Source: Bremerella sp. JC817 (GTDB lineage Bacteria; Planctomycetota; Planctomycetia; Pirellulales; Pirellulaceae). Taken from it: a DNA stretch of 64,000 nucleotides. Below the pieces are notes generated by a model that did no database searches, was not told where the DNA came from, and worked only from the letters and a program-made list of their open reading frames with translations. Of this stretch, positions 51,544 to 60,138 are shown in pieces (position 1 is the stretch's first letter; every line of letters begins with the position of its first letter). Both the position numbers and the translations under genes were made by a program. The stretch spans positions 806,001-870,000 of the forward strand of contig NZ_JBFEFG010000281.1 in NCBI RefSeq assembly GCF_040718835.1, written 5' to 3'.

Positions 51544-52380
51544 ATGCACGCCCCTACTCCATCGCCACCGACTTCTGCTGACGAAGATCGGACTTCAGCT
51601 CAGCGAACCTGGCTGAATCTTCTGCATGTGGGGCGACATCCGTTAATAATCTGGCTGCTGAACGCCGCCGTGTTGATCTCGCTGGCGGGATGGATCATCT
51701 ACGATGCTCGTGTCACCGCGACCTGGAATCAGTTGGAATTCGACCTCGGTCTGACATCCGACGTCGCCGCCCAGGACGATACCGCAAATTGGCTGCTCGT
51801 CCGTAGCAAAGTGGTCGTGCTGGCCACGATCGTCACGTTATCGATCATCAGCTTCGTCGTGATGGCGCTGGGCATGGTAGCCGGAAGCCGTGGCTACCGA
51901 ACCCTAGCCTCGATGATGGTCGTTTTGTCGCTTACTTGCTGCTGGCTGGCTTTGGTCAGCAACTGGGAAGAGATGGTTTGGACTGGCCGCCGTCTGCGGA
52001 TCGATACTCATATCGCGGCGTTCGAGCCGATTGTCGAATCGCTGCGGCAAGATTGGCCCAGTCAGGATGGCGACCGGGAAGAGCTTGGGCCGTTTATGGC
52101 GTACCCAGCCGACAAGCCAATGACGCTTCTATTGCTGACTACGCCTCCGATCGCGGACGATGGCCCGACCTTCAGCAGTGTCGAAAAGAGCCCCAGCGGA
52201 GCCATTCGCTTCCAGCTTTCCGGCAACGAGCGTGGTGTTTGGCTCGAATGGCACCCGACCGACGATGCCCCTGCGTCGTTTATTGGCGGTTTGCAGGAAC
52301 CGCACCATCTTCAACGGGCAATCTCGCTCGGCGATGGCTGGTATCTGGCTCGCTACCAGCAAGCCGCCGTTTCCTCCTAA
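51544..52380 (+). CDS. Membrane protein of unknown function
   Basis: A 278-residue protein that I do not recognise. Three hydrophobic helices appear at ~37-56 (IIWLLNAAVLISLAGWIIY), ~84-110 (VVLATIVTLSIISFVVMALGMV) and ~115-137 (ASMMVVLSLTCCWLALVS). The C-terminal ~140 residues are soluble, with FVGRRLRIDTHIAAF-like and PMTLLLLTTPPIADDG segments. It starts just after the hairpin that follows the prenyltransferase-repeat gene. A relation to that gene and to the VWA gene is suggested only by shared orientation. Confidence 0.65.
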   Translation: MHAPTPSPPTSADEDRTSAQRTWLNLLHVGRHPLIIWLLNAAVLISLAGWIIYDARVTATWNQLEFDLGLTSDVAAQDDTANWLLVRSKVVVLATIVTLSIISFVVMALGMVAGSRGYRTLASMMVVLSLTCCWLALVSNWEEMVWTGRRLRIDTHIAAFEPIVESLRQDWPSQDGDREELGPFMAYPADKPMTLLLLTTPPIADDGPTFSSVEKSPSGAIRFQLSGNERGVWLEWHPTDDAPASFIGGLQEPHHLQRAISLGDGWYLARYQQAAVSS

Positions 52381-52582
52381 TCAACTCAGCAGCGGCGATG
52401 CGCCGTAAATACGCGGATTGCGGAGGTTATTCTTGCATGGCTCCTGGCAACTCGCTACCATGCAAATATGAAAGTATTTTTTCTTATCATTTTTAACTTT
52501 CCAGATTCTCATCCGCAGCGATCGGTAGATCCTCTCTTCCTTTGATCCCCTCCTCTTTTCTGCCGTTGCAAGGAGTTATGCC

Positions 52583-53515
52583 ATGGTTCGGCGAGGTTTC
52601 ACGTTGGTTGAGTTGCTTGTGGTGATCGCCATTATTGGCGTCTTGATTGCCTTGCTTTTGCCCGCCGTGCAACAGGCCCGTGAGTCGGCCCGACGCATGA
52701 CCTGCACCAATAATTTGAAGCAGTGGGGCATCGCCATGCACAACTATCACGACACGATTAATGTGCTGCCGTTTGGTGCGACCAACGACAGTAACGGCAA
52801 ACGGCACACGTGGGTTGTCAGTCTGTGGCCCTACATCGAACAGAACAATCTGGCGGAAGCTTACGATTACAACGCAGCGTTTTATAACTCTCCGAATATC
52901 ATCCAGAACACGTTCGACGGCGTCACCGCCAAGCCGGTCGACATGTACTATTGCCCCAGCATGAATGGCGGTCGGATGAACACTTCCGACGCCTACTGGC
53001 GCTGCCGCGTTCATTACGCCGTGAACTATGGGAACGTCACCATTCCGCATGGCAGCCCGACCGGGATCGAAGGTTTGAAGGCTCCATTCGGGTTCGATGG
53101 CGCCAGTGGTGCCTTAGGAGAAAAGCCTCGCACAAGCGACTTCTCCGGTTTCACCGATGGTCTTAGCAACACGATGCTAATGGCCGAACTGCGTGCCCAC
53201 CCTGAAGATTCCGCCGCCGACCACCGGGGGGACTCGATCAACGACGACGCCGCAGGGGGCGGGTTCATGACCGTGCTGACGCCGAACTCTTCGGCCGCCG
53301 ATGGCATGTCGTCGTCGTGGTGTCTCGATAAGCCAGAGATCGGACTGCCTTGCATTGGCGGTAACGAGCACCACGCCGCACGCAGCCTGCACCCTGGTGG
53401 CGTACAAACGTTGATGGCGGATGGTTCGGTTCACTTCATTGCGGAAACGATCGCGCTCGACGTCTGGCGAGCTGCTGGTTCGATGAACGGGAAAGAAACC
53501 TTGCCGCTGCCGTAA
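52583..53515 (+). CDS. DUF1559 prepilin-like protein (cassette 2)
   Basis: A 310-residue DUF1559 protein. The prepilin-type N-terminus is MVRRG then [20 protein letters not shown], with Gly at -1 and Glu at +5, followed by [34 protein letters not shown]. The body carries [25 protein letters not shown] and [17 protein letters not shown], and the end [25 protein letters not shown] is the family signature. AAGGAGTT lies 6-7 bases before the ATG. A small lipoprotein gene follows 75 bases later, as in the other two cassettes. Confidence 0.9.
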   Translation: MVRRGFTLVELLVVIAIIGVLIALLLPAVQQARESARRMTCTNNLKQWGIAMHNYHDTINVLPFGATNDSNGKRHTWVVSLWPYIEQNNLAEAYDYNAAFYNSPNIIQNTFDGVTAKPVDMYYCPSMNGGRMNTSDAYWRCRVHYAVNYGNVTIPHGSPTGIEGLKAPFGFDGASGALGEKPRTSDFSGFTDGLSNTMLMAELRAHPEDSAADHRGDSINDDAAGGGFMTVLTPNSSAADGMSSSWCLDKPEIGLPCIGGNEHHAARSLHPGGVQTLMADGSVHFIAETIALDVWRAAGSMNGKETLPLP

Positions 53516-53590
53516 TGACCAGCTGGTTTTCTCGTCGCATTTCTCCATCCATCGTAGGACGCGCGGTTTCGCTTAAATGCAGGTAGAACC

Positions 53591-54010
53591 ATGAAGACTC
53601 AACGCCATCTGGCACTCTCGCTGGGCCTTGCTTTCGTCTTGCTGGCCACCGTTGGCTGTGGCGGCGGGCGGACCGATCTGATTCCGGTCCAGGGCAAAGT
53701 CACGCTCGACAATCAGCCGCTCGAAAAAGGAAAGATCACCCTCGAAGCCACCGACGGACGCGGCGGTGTCGAAGGGGGCGACATCATCAACGGCGAGTAT
53801 TCGCTGAAGACCACCGCCGGTAGCAAAGCGGTGAAGATCCATGCTGAAAAGGTCGTCGGTCAGAAAAAGACCTACAACACCAAAGACAGTGCGGTCGAAG
53901 ATGTCGCCGTCGAAGCGATCCCGCCTCGCTACAACCGCAACACCGAACTGGCGATCGAAGTCAGCACGACTGAGACCGAGCACAGTTTCGAGCTGACTTC
54001 CAAGAAGTAG
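53591..54010 (+). CDS. Small lipoprotein with transthyretin-like domain (cassette 2)
   Basis: A 139-residue lipoprotein with signal peptide ending LATVGC. The mature domain shows VQGKVTLDNQPLEKGKITLEA, DIINGEYSLKTTAGSKAVK and, near the end, PPRYNRNTELAIEV then HSFELTSKK. This C-terminal pattern (R-Y-N-x-x-T-x-L ... F-x-F/E-L) recurs in the cassette 1 and 3 lipoproteins. Annotated relatives are usually 'carboxypeptidase regulatory-like' proteins; none has a known job. Its stop is one base before the stop of the convergent HD gene. Confidence 0.82.
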   Translation: MKTQRHLALSLGLAFVLLATVGCGGGRTDLIPVQGKVTLDNQPLEKGKITLEATDGRGGVEGGDIINGEYSLKTTAGSKAVKIHAEKVVGQKKTYNTKDSAVEDVAVEAIPPRYNRNTELAIEVSTTETEHSFELTSKK

Positions 54011-54011
54011 C

Positions 54012-55355
54012 TTAGCCCGACTCCGGGAACATGCTGCGAACGGTCTCGATGAACAACGACTCGATGGAAGTGTCGCTCTGGATCGACTCTTCCAGACGGG
54101 GATGGACGAAGATCCGCACCTTCTTCACGAAGTCGTCAAACTGCCGCTTGGCCAGCGTTTCGACCATCGGCGAAACGTCGCCCAGGCTTCGATACTTGCC
54201 TGACTTCTGGTCGAGGACGTCGATGTTGAATTGCACTTCTAACTTGACCGGCGGTGCGTCGATCAAGATCTCGTGCGGAGCGACGCGCCGCGACAGATGC
54301 CGCGACAAAGCGGTCGCGAACTGATCGCTCAACTGTACCAACCAGTCGTATGGCTGGTGGGCGATCTGATGAAACAGTTCTGGATGGTCGAACTGCGAGT
54401 ACTCGAAGAACCGCTTATAGAGCCGCCGCATCGGTCCGAACAAGCCATCCATCAAATCGCGGGCCGGCCCGTTGCCAGCCGCTTCCAGCATTGCCTCGAT
54501 CATCGGACGTTCGGTCAAACGAAACAGCGAGTCGAGTTCCAATTGAGGCCGCAGCATGAAGAACGCTCGCTGCAGCATCGCGGTCGCACTGCGCACGGCA
54601 TGATGCCAATAGACTTCGCTGAACATCACATAGCGGGCAAACACCATCATCTCGGCGGCGGTGTGCCCCTTGCCGGTCAGCGCGAGCTTGTCGCCTGCCT
54701 CGCTGACGCACAAACTGGCGATCAAACGCTGCTGGTCGAAGTTACGACCATAAGGCACTCCGGCGTGCAGACTATCGCGTTGCAGGTAATCGAGCTTATC
54801 GACATCGATCGGCCCCGAGATGACGCTTTGCATCAGCTTCATTTTGCTGGTGCGTCCTTTCTCGGATAAGAAGCTGACCACGTCTCGCGGGTTGATTCCC
54901 CAGTCGTCGCGTAGGCAATCGGCGATTTCCCCTTCCAGCAGAAAGCTGTTGGCGAATAGTTCGTGCTGCGGCACCCCCGCCAGACGCATGTCTTCGATCG
55001 GATGGCAGAAGGGCCAATGCCCCAGATCGTGCAGCAACGCCGCCACGATCATCAACTCGGCATCTTTCACCTCGATCACTTCGGTGAATGCCGGGACGTG
55101 GGCCAGACGCTGCAAATAAAGCAGCATCGTCCGGTAAACTCCCAGGCTGTGCTCGAACCGACTGTGATGGGCAGCCGGGAAAACGAGCGACACCAAACCC
55201 AACTGGCTGATATGCACCAGGCGGCGAAATTCGGCCGTATCGACTAGGTGGCGAACCCGCGGCGTCAGCGGGACGTCCTGATCGGGAGGGATACGAATCA
55301 CGTCGGAACGTGATAGAAGGCCGACCACTTCGGGGATTTCAAGGAGTTCACTCAT
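54012..55355 (-). CDS. HD-domain phosphohydrolase (COG1078/SAMHD1-like)
   Basis: A 447-residue protein with the complete H...HD...D metal site of the deoxynucleotide-triphosphohydrolase-like HD family: HHSRFEHSLGVYR, LLHDLGHWPFCHPIED and VDKLDYLQRDSLHAGVPYG. The N-terminal segment (VPLTPRVRHLVDTAEFRRL) is also family-typical. Relatives hydrolyse dNTPs or nucleotide signals; the substrate here is unknown. The C-terminal region is helical and ends with a conserved-looking RIFVHPRLEESIQS. It is convergent with the cassette 2 lipoprotein gene. Confidence 0.9.
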   Translation of the reverse strand: MSELLEIPEVVGLLSRSDVIRIPPDQDVPLTPRVRHLVDTAEFRRLVHISQLGLVSLVFPAAHHSRFEHSLGVYRTMLLYLQRLAHVPAFTEVIEVKDAELMIVAALLHDLGHWPFCHPIEDMRLAGVPQHELFANSFLLEGEIADCLRDDWGINPRDVVSFLSEKGRTSKMKLMQSVISGPIDVDKLDYLQRDSLHAGVPYGRNFDQQRLIASLCVSEAGDKLALTGKGHTAAEMMVFARYVMFSEVYWHHAVRSATAMLQRAFFMLRPQLELDSLFRLTERPMIEAMLEAAGNGPARDLMDGLFGPMRRLYKRFFEYSQFDHPELFHQIAHQPYDWLVQLSDQFATALSRHLSRRVAPHEILIDAPPVKLEVQFNIDVLDQKSGKYRSLGDVSPMVETLAKRQFDDFVKKVRIFVHPRLEESIQSDTSIESLFIETVRSMFPESG

Positions 55356-55554
55356 GAGCGCCGGTATACCCGAACCAGAGACCGGAGAAAAGGCGGTCCG
55401 GAGAATCGTTACGTTTTGCCAGATTAGATACCCGGCCCGATCGAATTCAGACCGGGTCTGAGCCCAATCTAGGCACTACGCCTTCGGCGGTCTAAAATAC
55501 TCGATTTCCCCTTCACTTTTTGACGCTGTCCTACCATCTGCGAGGAACAGAACC

Positions 55555-57339
55555 TTGTATCGCACACACACTTGCGGCGAATTACGCAAATCCGACGTCG
55601 GCCAAACAGTCACCCTGGCCGGGTGGGTCGATACCTACCGCGACCATGGCGGCGGGTTGTTCGTCGATCTTCGCGACCGCTACGGCAAGACGCAGTTGGT
55701 GTTCAGCAGCGACAGTGGGGCCGAAACGCAGACGCTCTCTCGCTCGCTCCGCAACGAAGACGTGATCCAGGTCATCGGCAAGATCGAACCACGTCCTGAT
55801 GGCACGGTGAACCCGAAGCTGTCGACCGGCGAGATCGAACTGAAGGTCGAAAAGCTGACCATCTTGAACAAGTGCAAGACGCCACCGTTCTTCCCCAGCC
55901 AGCTCGACATGCCCGGCGAAGACCTTCGCTTGAAGCATCGCTATCTCGACCTGCGTCGTCAGCAAATGCAGCAGACGCTGTTGCTGCGTAGCAAGATCAT
56001 CAAGCTGATGCGGGACTACTTCGAAGAACACAAGTTCATCGATGTCGAAACGCCGATCCTCGGCCGTAGCACTCCGGAAGGTGCACGCGATTACCTGGTG
56101 CCAAGCCGTGTGCACCATGGCGAGTTCTACGCATTGCCTCAGTCGCCACAGCTTTACAAGCAGATCCTGATGATGGCTGGTTACGACCGCTATGTTCAGG
56201 TCGCCCGCTGTTTCCGCGACGAAGACCTGCGAGCCGACCGTCAGCCCGAGTTCACTCAGCTCGACTTGGAAATGGCGTTCTGCGAAATGGACGACGTCAT
56301 CGGTATCATCGATGGCCTGGTCGAGAAGGTCGCCAAGGAAGTTCTGGACATCGAAGTCAGCGGTCCGCTGCCACGCATGACCTATGACGAAGCCATGGAA
56401 CGCTTCGGTCACGACGCCCCCGACCTGCGATTTGGTCTGGAAATCGTCGATGCGACCGACCTGGCTGCTGAAGCCGAGTTCCGCGTCTTCAAGGCGGTGG
56501 CTGACGCTGGCAATCGTGTCCGTGGTATTTGTGCCAAGGGTGCTGCCGATCAGTACTCGCGTCGCTTGATCGACGACATGACCTCGATGGTTCAAGACGA
56601 CTTCGGTGCCAAGGGGCTTGCCTGGTTCAAGGTCGAAGCGGACGGCACGCTGGCCTCGCCGATCGCCAAGAACTTCACGCCAGAGCTGCTGGCGAAGTTC
56701 AAGGAACGTTTCTCGGCCGAGCCGGGCGACTTGATCCTGATCGTGGCCGACAAGTTCGAGGTGACCTGCAAGGCTTTGTACGGCCTGCGTAAGAAGCTGG
56801 GTGCCGAACTGAAGTTGTACGATCCCGAAGCGATGCACTTCAGCTGGATCGTCGAGTTCCCGATGTTCGACTACGACGAAGAGGAAGGTCGCTGGGTTGC
56901 CATGCATCATCCTTTCACCGCTCCACGTCCGCAAGACCTCGAACTGCTCGACAGCGATCCGGGCAAGTGCCGTGCCCTGGCCTACGACCTGGTGATCAAC
57001 GGCAGCGAAGCAGGTGGTGGAACGATTCGTATCCACGACAACGTCACCCAGCAAAAGGTGTTCGGCCTGCTGGGGATGAGCGAAGAAGACGCCAAAGAAC
57101 GTTTCGGCTTCCTGCTGGAAGCGCTTCAGTTTGGTGCTCCTCCGCACGGCGGTATCGCTTTGGGTATCGACCGCTGGGTGATGCTGTTTGGTCACCTGGA
57201 CAACATTCGCGACTGCATCGCGTTCCCCAAGACGCAGCGTGCTGCCGACTTGATGACCGACGCTCCGAGCACGGTCGATCGCAAGCAGTTGGAAGACCTG
57301 GCGATCCGGGTTTTACGGCTCGACGAACTGAAGAAGTAG
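55555..57339 (+). CDS. aspS: Aspartyl-tRNA synthetase
   Basis: AspRS charges tRNA-Asp (and possibly tRNA-Asn when the non-discriminating form is present). The protein has 594 residues, the normal bacterial length. The N-terminal anticodon-binding OB fold (LAGWVDTYRDHGGGLFVDLRDR), class II motif 2 (RCFRDEDLRADRQPEFTQLD), the bacterial GAD insert and motif 3 (GIALGIDRWVMLFG) are all visible. The start is TTG at 55555, with GAGGAACAG upstream; there is no ATG at a homologous position, as the first residues (YRTHTCGELRKSDVG) are typical of AspRS. It is convergent with the cassette 3 lipoprotein gene. Confidence 0.96.
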   Translation: MYRTHTCGELRKSDVGQTVTLAGWVDTYRDHGGGLFVDLRDRYGKTQLVFSSDSGAETQTLSRSLRNEDVIQVIGKIEPRPDGTVNPKLSTGEIELKVEKLTILNKCKTPPFFPSQLDMPGEDLRLKHRYLDLRRQQMQQTLLLRSKIIKLMRDYFEEHKFIDVETPILGRSTPEGARDYLVPSRVHHGEFYALPQSPQLYKQILMMAGYDRYVQVARCFRDEDLRADRQPEFTQLDLEMAFCEMDDVIGIIDGLVEKVAKEVLDIEVSGPLPRMTYDEAMERFGHDAPDLRFGLEIVDATDLAAEAEFRVFKAVADAGNRVRGICAKGAADQYSRRLIDDMTSMVQDDFGAKGLAWFKVEADGTLASPIAKNFTPELLAKFKERFSAEPGDLILIVADKFEVTCKALYGLRKKLGAELKLYDPEAMHFSWIVEFPMFDYDEEEGRWVAMHHPFTAPRPQDLELLDSDPGKCRALAYDLVINGSEAGGGTIRIHDNVTQQKVFGLLGMSEEDAKERFGFLLEALQFGAPPHGGIALGIDRWVMLFGHLDNIRDCIAFPKTQRAADLMTDAPSTVDRKQLEDLAIRVLRLDELKK

Positions 57340-57351
57340 TCGCGACGCTGG

Positions 57352-57822
57352 CTAGTCTTCCAGCTCGAAAGTAAACACGTTCTCACCGCCGTCGACCACT
57401 TCGGCGGTGAGTTCGCTGGTTTCTGCCTTGCTGTATTTCTTCGGCAGCAAGTGCGTTGGGCCTTGGCTCAATGAACGATTCATCGCGTTGACTCTCCGCG
57501 AGTACTCTTCCGGACTGACCGTCTCCGGATCTGGTACGGACATCACTTCCAGTTTGCGAATCGCAACGCTGTAGGTCCCTGGGATCACGCCATCGCCTGG
57601 CTGGTAGGTCCAAAGTTGGATCTCGCCGTTCTTGTCGGTATTGCCGACCGCCCCGCGAATCTCGGCATCGCCAAAGATCACGGTGGCCCGTTCGACGGGC
57701 TGACCTTGGTATTTCACGATGACTTTGGTCGGGACTCGCTTGGGCAGATTCGGATCGTCCGAAGATGCGCAGCCGCTGACTATGGTCGCCAGCAGCATCG
57801 CCAGCGGAATCATTCGATACAT
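57352..57822 (-). CDS. Small lipoprotein with transthyretin-like domain (cassette 3)
   Basis: A 156-residue lipoprotein with signal peptide ending LATIVSGC. The mature domain shows TKVIVKYQGQPVERATVIF, NTDKNGEIQLWTY and the shared C-terminal strand pair KKYSKAETSELTAEV then FTFELED. It is the second gene of a leftward pair with DUF1559 cassette 3 (27 bases apart). The 3' part of the gene contains the perfect stem TCACCGCCG/CGGCGGTGA (57383-57410), which could also stop the convergent aspS transcript. No catalytic motif is visible. Confidence 0.8.
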   Translation of the reverse strand: MYRMIPLAMLLATIVSGCASSDDPNLPKRVPTKVIVKYQGQPVERATVIFGDAEIRGAVGNTDKNGEIQLWTYQPGDGVIPGTYSVAIRKLEVMSVPDPETVSPEEYSRRVNAMNRSLSQGPTHLLPKKYSKAETSELTAEVVDGGENVFTFELED

Positions 57823-57849
57823 GATAAGGACTTCTTGTCGGTGGGAAGT

Positions 57850-58896
57850 TTAAGGAAGGGTTACCGTTTCGCCGCCGTTGATCGAACCAAGAGCACCCCA
57901 AACTCCGTAAGGGCTGCGTCCTGTGGTCACTTCCGTTGACGTCGGATCGCCAGCATCGATCGTTTCTGCGATGAACTGCGTCGAACCATCGGCTCGACCG
58001 CAAACCACGCCGCCGGGATGAAAACTGCTGGGGGTCCAGATGCCCCAGCTACCGTCGGTATCGGCGACCGAACAGCGAGGTGAATTCGGTGGAAGCACAG
58101 TACTGAATCCCGTGAAGAAGACACGACCCTCAGCCCAGCGACTGCCTGGAGCTCGATGGACATACGATTCGGCCGTGACCGAAACCGCCGCGTCGATCTG
58201 ACCATTCACGCCTCGAGCCGCCCAGCAGTCAGCCGGGCTCGAAGGACTGGCGTTGATGCCCGGCGTCACGGCGACGTTCCCTTTCATCGTTCGCGTTACC
58301 GAGTTCGGCCCGACCACCACTTCGCTTAAGGCGAGCGTGTTGCTCGCCCCATCCACCAGATCACGGAACGCCATGTTCACCTCGGGAGCAAACATCCCTC
58401 GCTTCGACGAGGTGGTCGTGTGGTTGTTGCGGATACTGTCGCCAACGCAGAAGTGATAACTCCGCGGCTTCCGTCCATTCACGCCGGCCCGCGAGCCGAG
58501 GTAAGGATCGGACGGGCAGAACAGTTCAGAGATCGACGTGTTCTGCTCGGCAGGGTTCCAGTCGGCAGTGCCAAAGGGCGTGCTCGCTGACTTGGCTCGT
58601 TCGTAAACGGCGTATTGTTCGATATAAGGAAGCAGCGCGACGAAGCCACTGGGGCGACTCGGCAGAACTTGCATCTGCTGAGCGGGGAAGGCTCCGAAAC
58701 TGTCGTGATAGTTGTGCATCGCCAGCCCGACCTGCTTCATACGATTCGAGCACTGCATCCGTCGAGCTGATTCGCGAGCCTGCTGCACGGCCGGCAAGAG
58801 CAAGGCAATTAAGACGCCAATGATGGCAATCACGACCAGCAATTCGACCAGCGTAAATGCCAGCCGGCGCATGCTTCGGCGGGAAGGTCCGGACAT
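57850..58896 (-). CDS. DUF1559 prepilin-like protein (cassette 3)
   Basis: A 348-residue DUF1559 protein. The ATG at 58896 begins a prepilin leader (MSGPSRRSMRRLA) followed by [20 protein letters not shown]. Here the residue before Phe is Ala rather than Gly. The [28 protein letters not shown] block and the C-terminal PSSFHPGGVVCGRADGSTQFIAETIDAG signature are clear. A middle insert with PSSPADCWAARGVNG resembles the longer DUF1559 subtypes. The small lipoprotein gene follows 27 bases downstream on the same strand. The cassette is inverted relative to cassettes 1 and 2. Confidence 0.89.
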   Translation of the reverse strand: MSGPSRRSMRRLAFTLVELLVVIAIIGVLIALLLPAVQQARESARRMQCSNRMKQVGLAMHNYHDSFGAFPAQQMQVLPSRPSGFVALLPYIEQYAVYERAKSASTPFGTADWNPAEQNTSISELFCPSDPYLGSRAGVNGRKPRSYHFCVGDSIRNNHTTTSSKRGMFAPEVNMAFRDLVDGASNTLALSEVVVGPNSVTRTMKGNVAVTPGINASPSSPADCWAARGVNGQIDAAVSVTAESYVHRAPGSRWAEGRVFFTGFSTVLPPNSPRCSVADTDGSWGIWTPSSFHPGGVVCGRADGSTQFIAETIDAGDPTSTEVTTGRSPYGVWGALGSINGGETVTLP

Positions 58897-59305
58897 AATC
58901 GCACTCTCGTATTCCAGGATGAGATGAATGGAAAAGCGGCGAGATCGAAGGGAGCAGGATGGGGGTGAAAAGGGTGCTTCGCAGGTCGACAAAGCATTTA
59001 TTGATTATTCGTGTGTATTTCATTTGACACTGAGGGTCAAGGAATTTGCCGGCGGAAAACCAAGATCGAAACCGCACAACAACCATGGCAAATCCTCGGT
59101 AAAACCAGGGTTTTCGAGCATTAGGTGTTAGTTCCGTTGCCCCGCTTGCGTCGCCCTCATATCACCTCGACTTGTATGCCGCCGCCGTGCGTACCGGCAT
59201 CTTGTGGGATATTGATTCCCGTTAATTGTTGTGCGAACAATTAACTACGCACCGCAGGGATTCGCGGTCTCGATTTTCAAACCCTTAGACCTGGAGAATT
59301 CTGCT
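58897..59305. other. Divergent intergenic region between DUF1559 cassette 3 and the dienelactone hydrolase gene
   Basis: About 410 bases without a gene. Promoters for both flanking genes should be here. It contains a perfect inverted repeat described separately and a shorter one, TTGAC-N7-GTCAA (59024-59040). I do not see a convincing -35/-10 pair for either gene. Confidence 0.55.
59221..59245. promoter_or_regulatory. Perfect 10-bp inverted repeat upstream of the dienelactone hydrolase gene
   Basis: GTTAATTGTT (59221-59230), spacer GTGCG, AACAATTAAC (59236-59245) is a perfect inverted repeat, 60 bases before the ATG at 59306. AT-rich arms with a GC spacer are typical of operators for dimeric repressors; a hairpin in the 5' leader is also possible. 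Confidence 0.5.
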
Positions 59306-60091
59306 ATGCGTGCGATCGCTACCTCGCTGGCCATGTTGCTGTTCACGGTTTCCCTGGCCCAGGCGGAAGTGAAAACGAAGACCATCGAATACCGCGTTGG
59401 CGACAAGACCTTCGACGGCTACCTCGCCTACGACGACTCGGTGGAAGGTCCACGACCTGGCATCGTGGTCTTTCATGAATGGTGGGGCCTGAACGAATAC
59501 GCCAAAGAGCGAACCCGGATGCTGGCCGAACAGGGCTACGTGGCATTCGCGGCCGACATGTATGGCGACGGCCAGTTCGTCGAGCATCCGAAAGACGCTG
59601 GTGCGATGGCCGGTAAGGTGCGTGCCAACGTCGACGAGTGGCAAAAGCGTGCCGTCGTCGCGCTCGACATTCTGAAGGCTCAGCCGCAGTGCAATCCGAA
59701 GAAGCTCGCCGCCATTGGCTACTGCTTCGGTGGTTCAACCGCACTGCAACTTGGCTACACCGGTGCCGATCTCGATGCGATCGCCACTTTCCATGCTGCC
59801 TTGCCGACGCCAACGGAAGAACAAGCCAAGGCGATCAAAGCGGATGTGCTGGTCTGCAACGGAGCCGACGACAGCTTCATTTCGCAGGAATCGATCGAAG
59901 CTTTCCAGGGCAAGCTAAAGGATGCGAACGTCTCGTTGAACTTCGTCAACTTCCCAGGCGCCGTGCATAGCTTCACCGTCGAAGACGCCGGCAAGCATGG
60001 CAACCCAGGCATGCAGTACAACAAGGCGGCCGACGAAAAGTCGTGGACGCTGCTGTTGGATCTGCTGAAGAAAGACTTGGGCGGAAAATAA
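59306..60091 (+). CDS. Exported dienelactone hydrolase family protein
   Basis: A 261-residue alpha/beta-hydrolase with signal peptide (MRAIATSLAMLLFTVSLAQA), starting at the ATG at 59306 after GGAGAA. The dienelactone hydrolase marks are VVFHEWWGLNEYAKER, GYVAFAADMYGDG, the nucleophile Cys in IGYCFGGSTALQLG, and the catalytic Asp/His region (CNGADDSFIS; GAVHSFTVEDAG). Family members open lactones in aromatic breakdown or hydrolyse other esters; the exported form is less well studied. A terminator follows the stop, embedded in the 3' end of the convergent gene. Confidence 0.88.
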   Translation: MRAIATSLAMLLFTVSLAQAEVKTKTIEYRVGDKTFDGYLAYDDSVEGPRPGIVVFHEWWGLNEYAKERTRMLAEQGYVAFAADMYGDGQFVEHPKDAGAMAGKVRANVDEWQKRAVVALDILKAQPQCNPKKLAAIGYCFGGSTALQLGYTGADLDAIATFHAALPTPTEEQAKAIKADVLVCNGADDSFISQESIEAFQGKLKDANVSLNFVNFPGAVHSFTVEDAGKHGNPGMQYNKAADEKSWTLLLDLLKKDLGGK

Positions 60092-60138
60092 ATAGGCACC
60101 CAGATAATTGCGAAGCGATTTTCGCTTGCTAAATCGCA

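Noticed and set aside
55582..57195. A 537-codon leftward frame opposite aspS
   Set aside because: AspS motifs cover the whole region on the + strand; the antisense frame is a codon-bias shadow.
57383..57410. Perfect TCACCGCCG/CGGCGGTGA stem near the end of the cassette 3 lipoprotein gene
   Set aside because: It lies within coding sequence and could be a codon effect; not listed as a separate terminator although it may affect aspS 3' ends.
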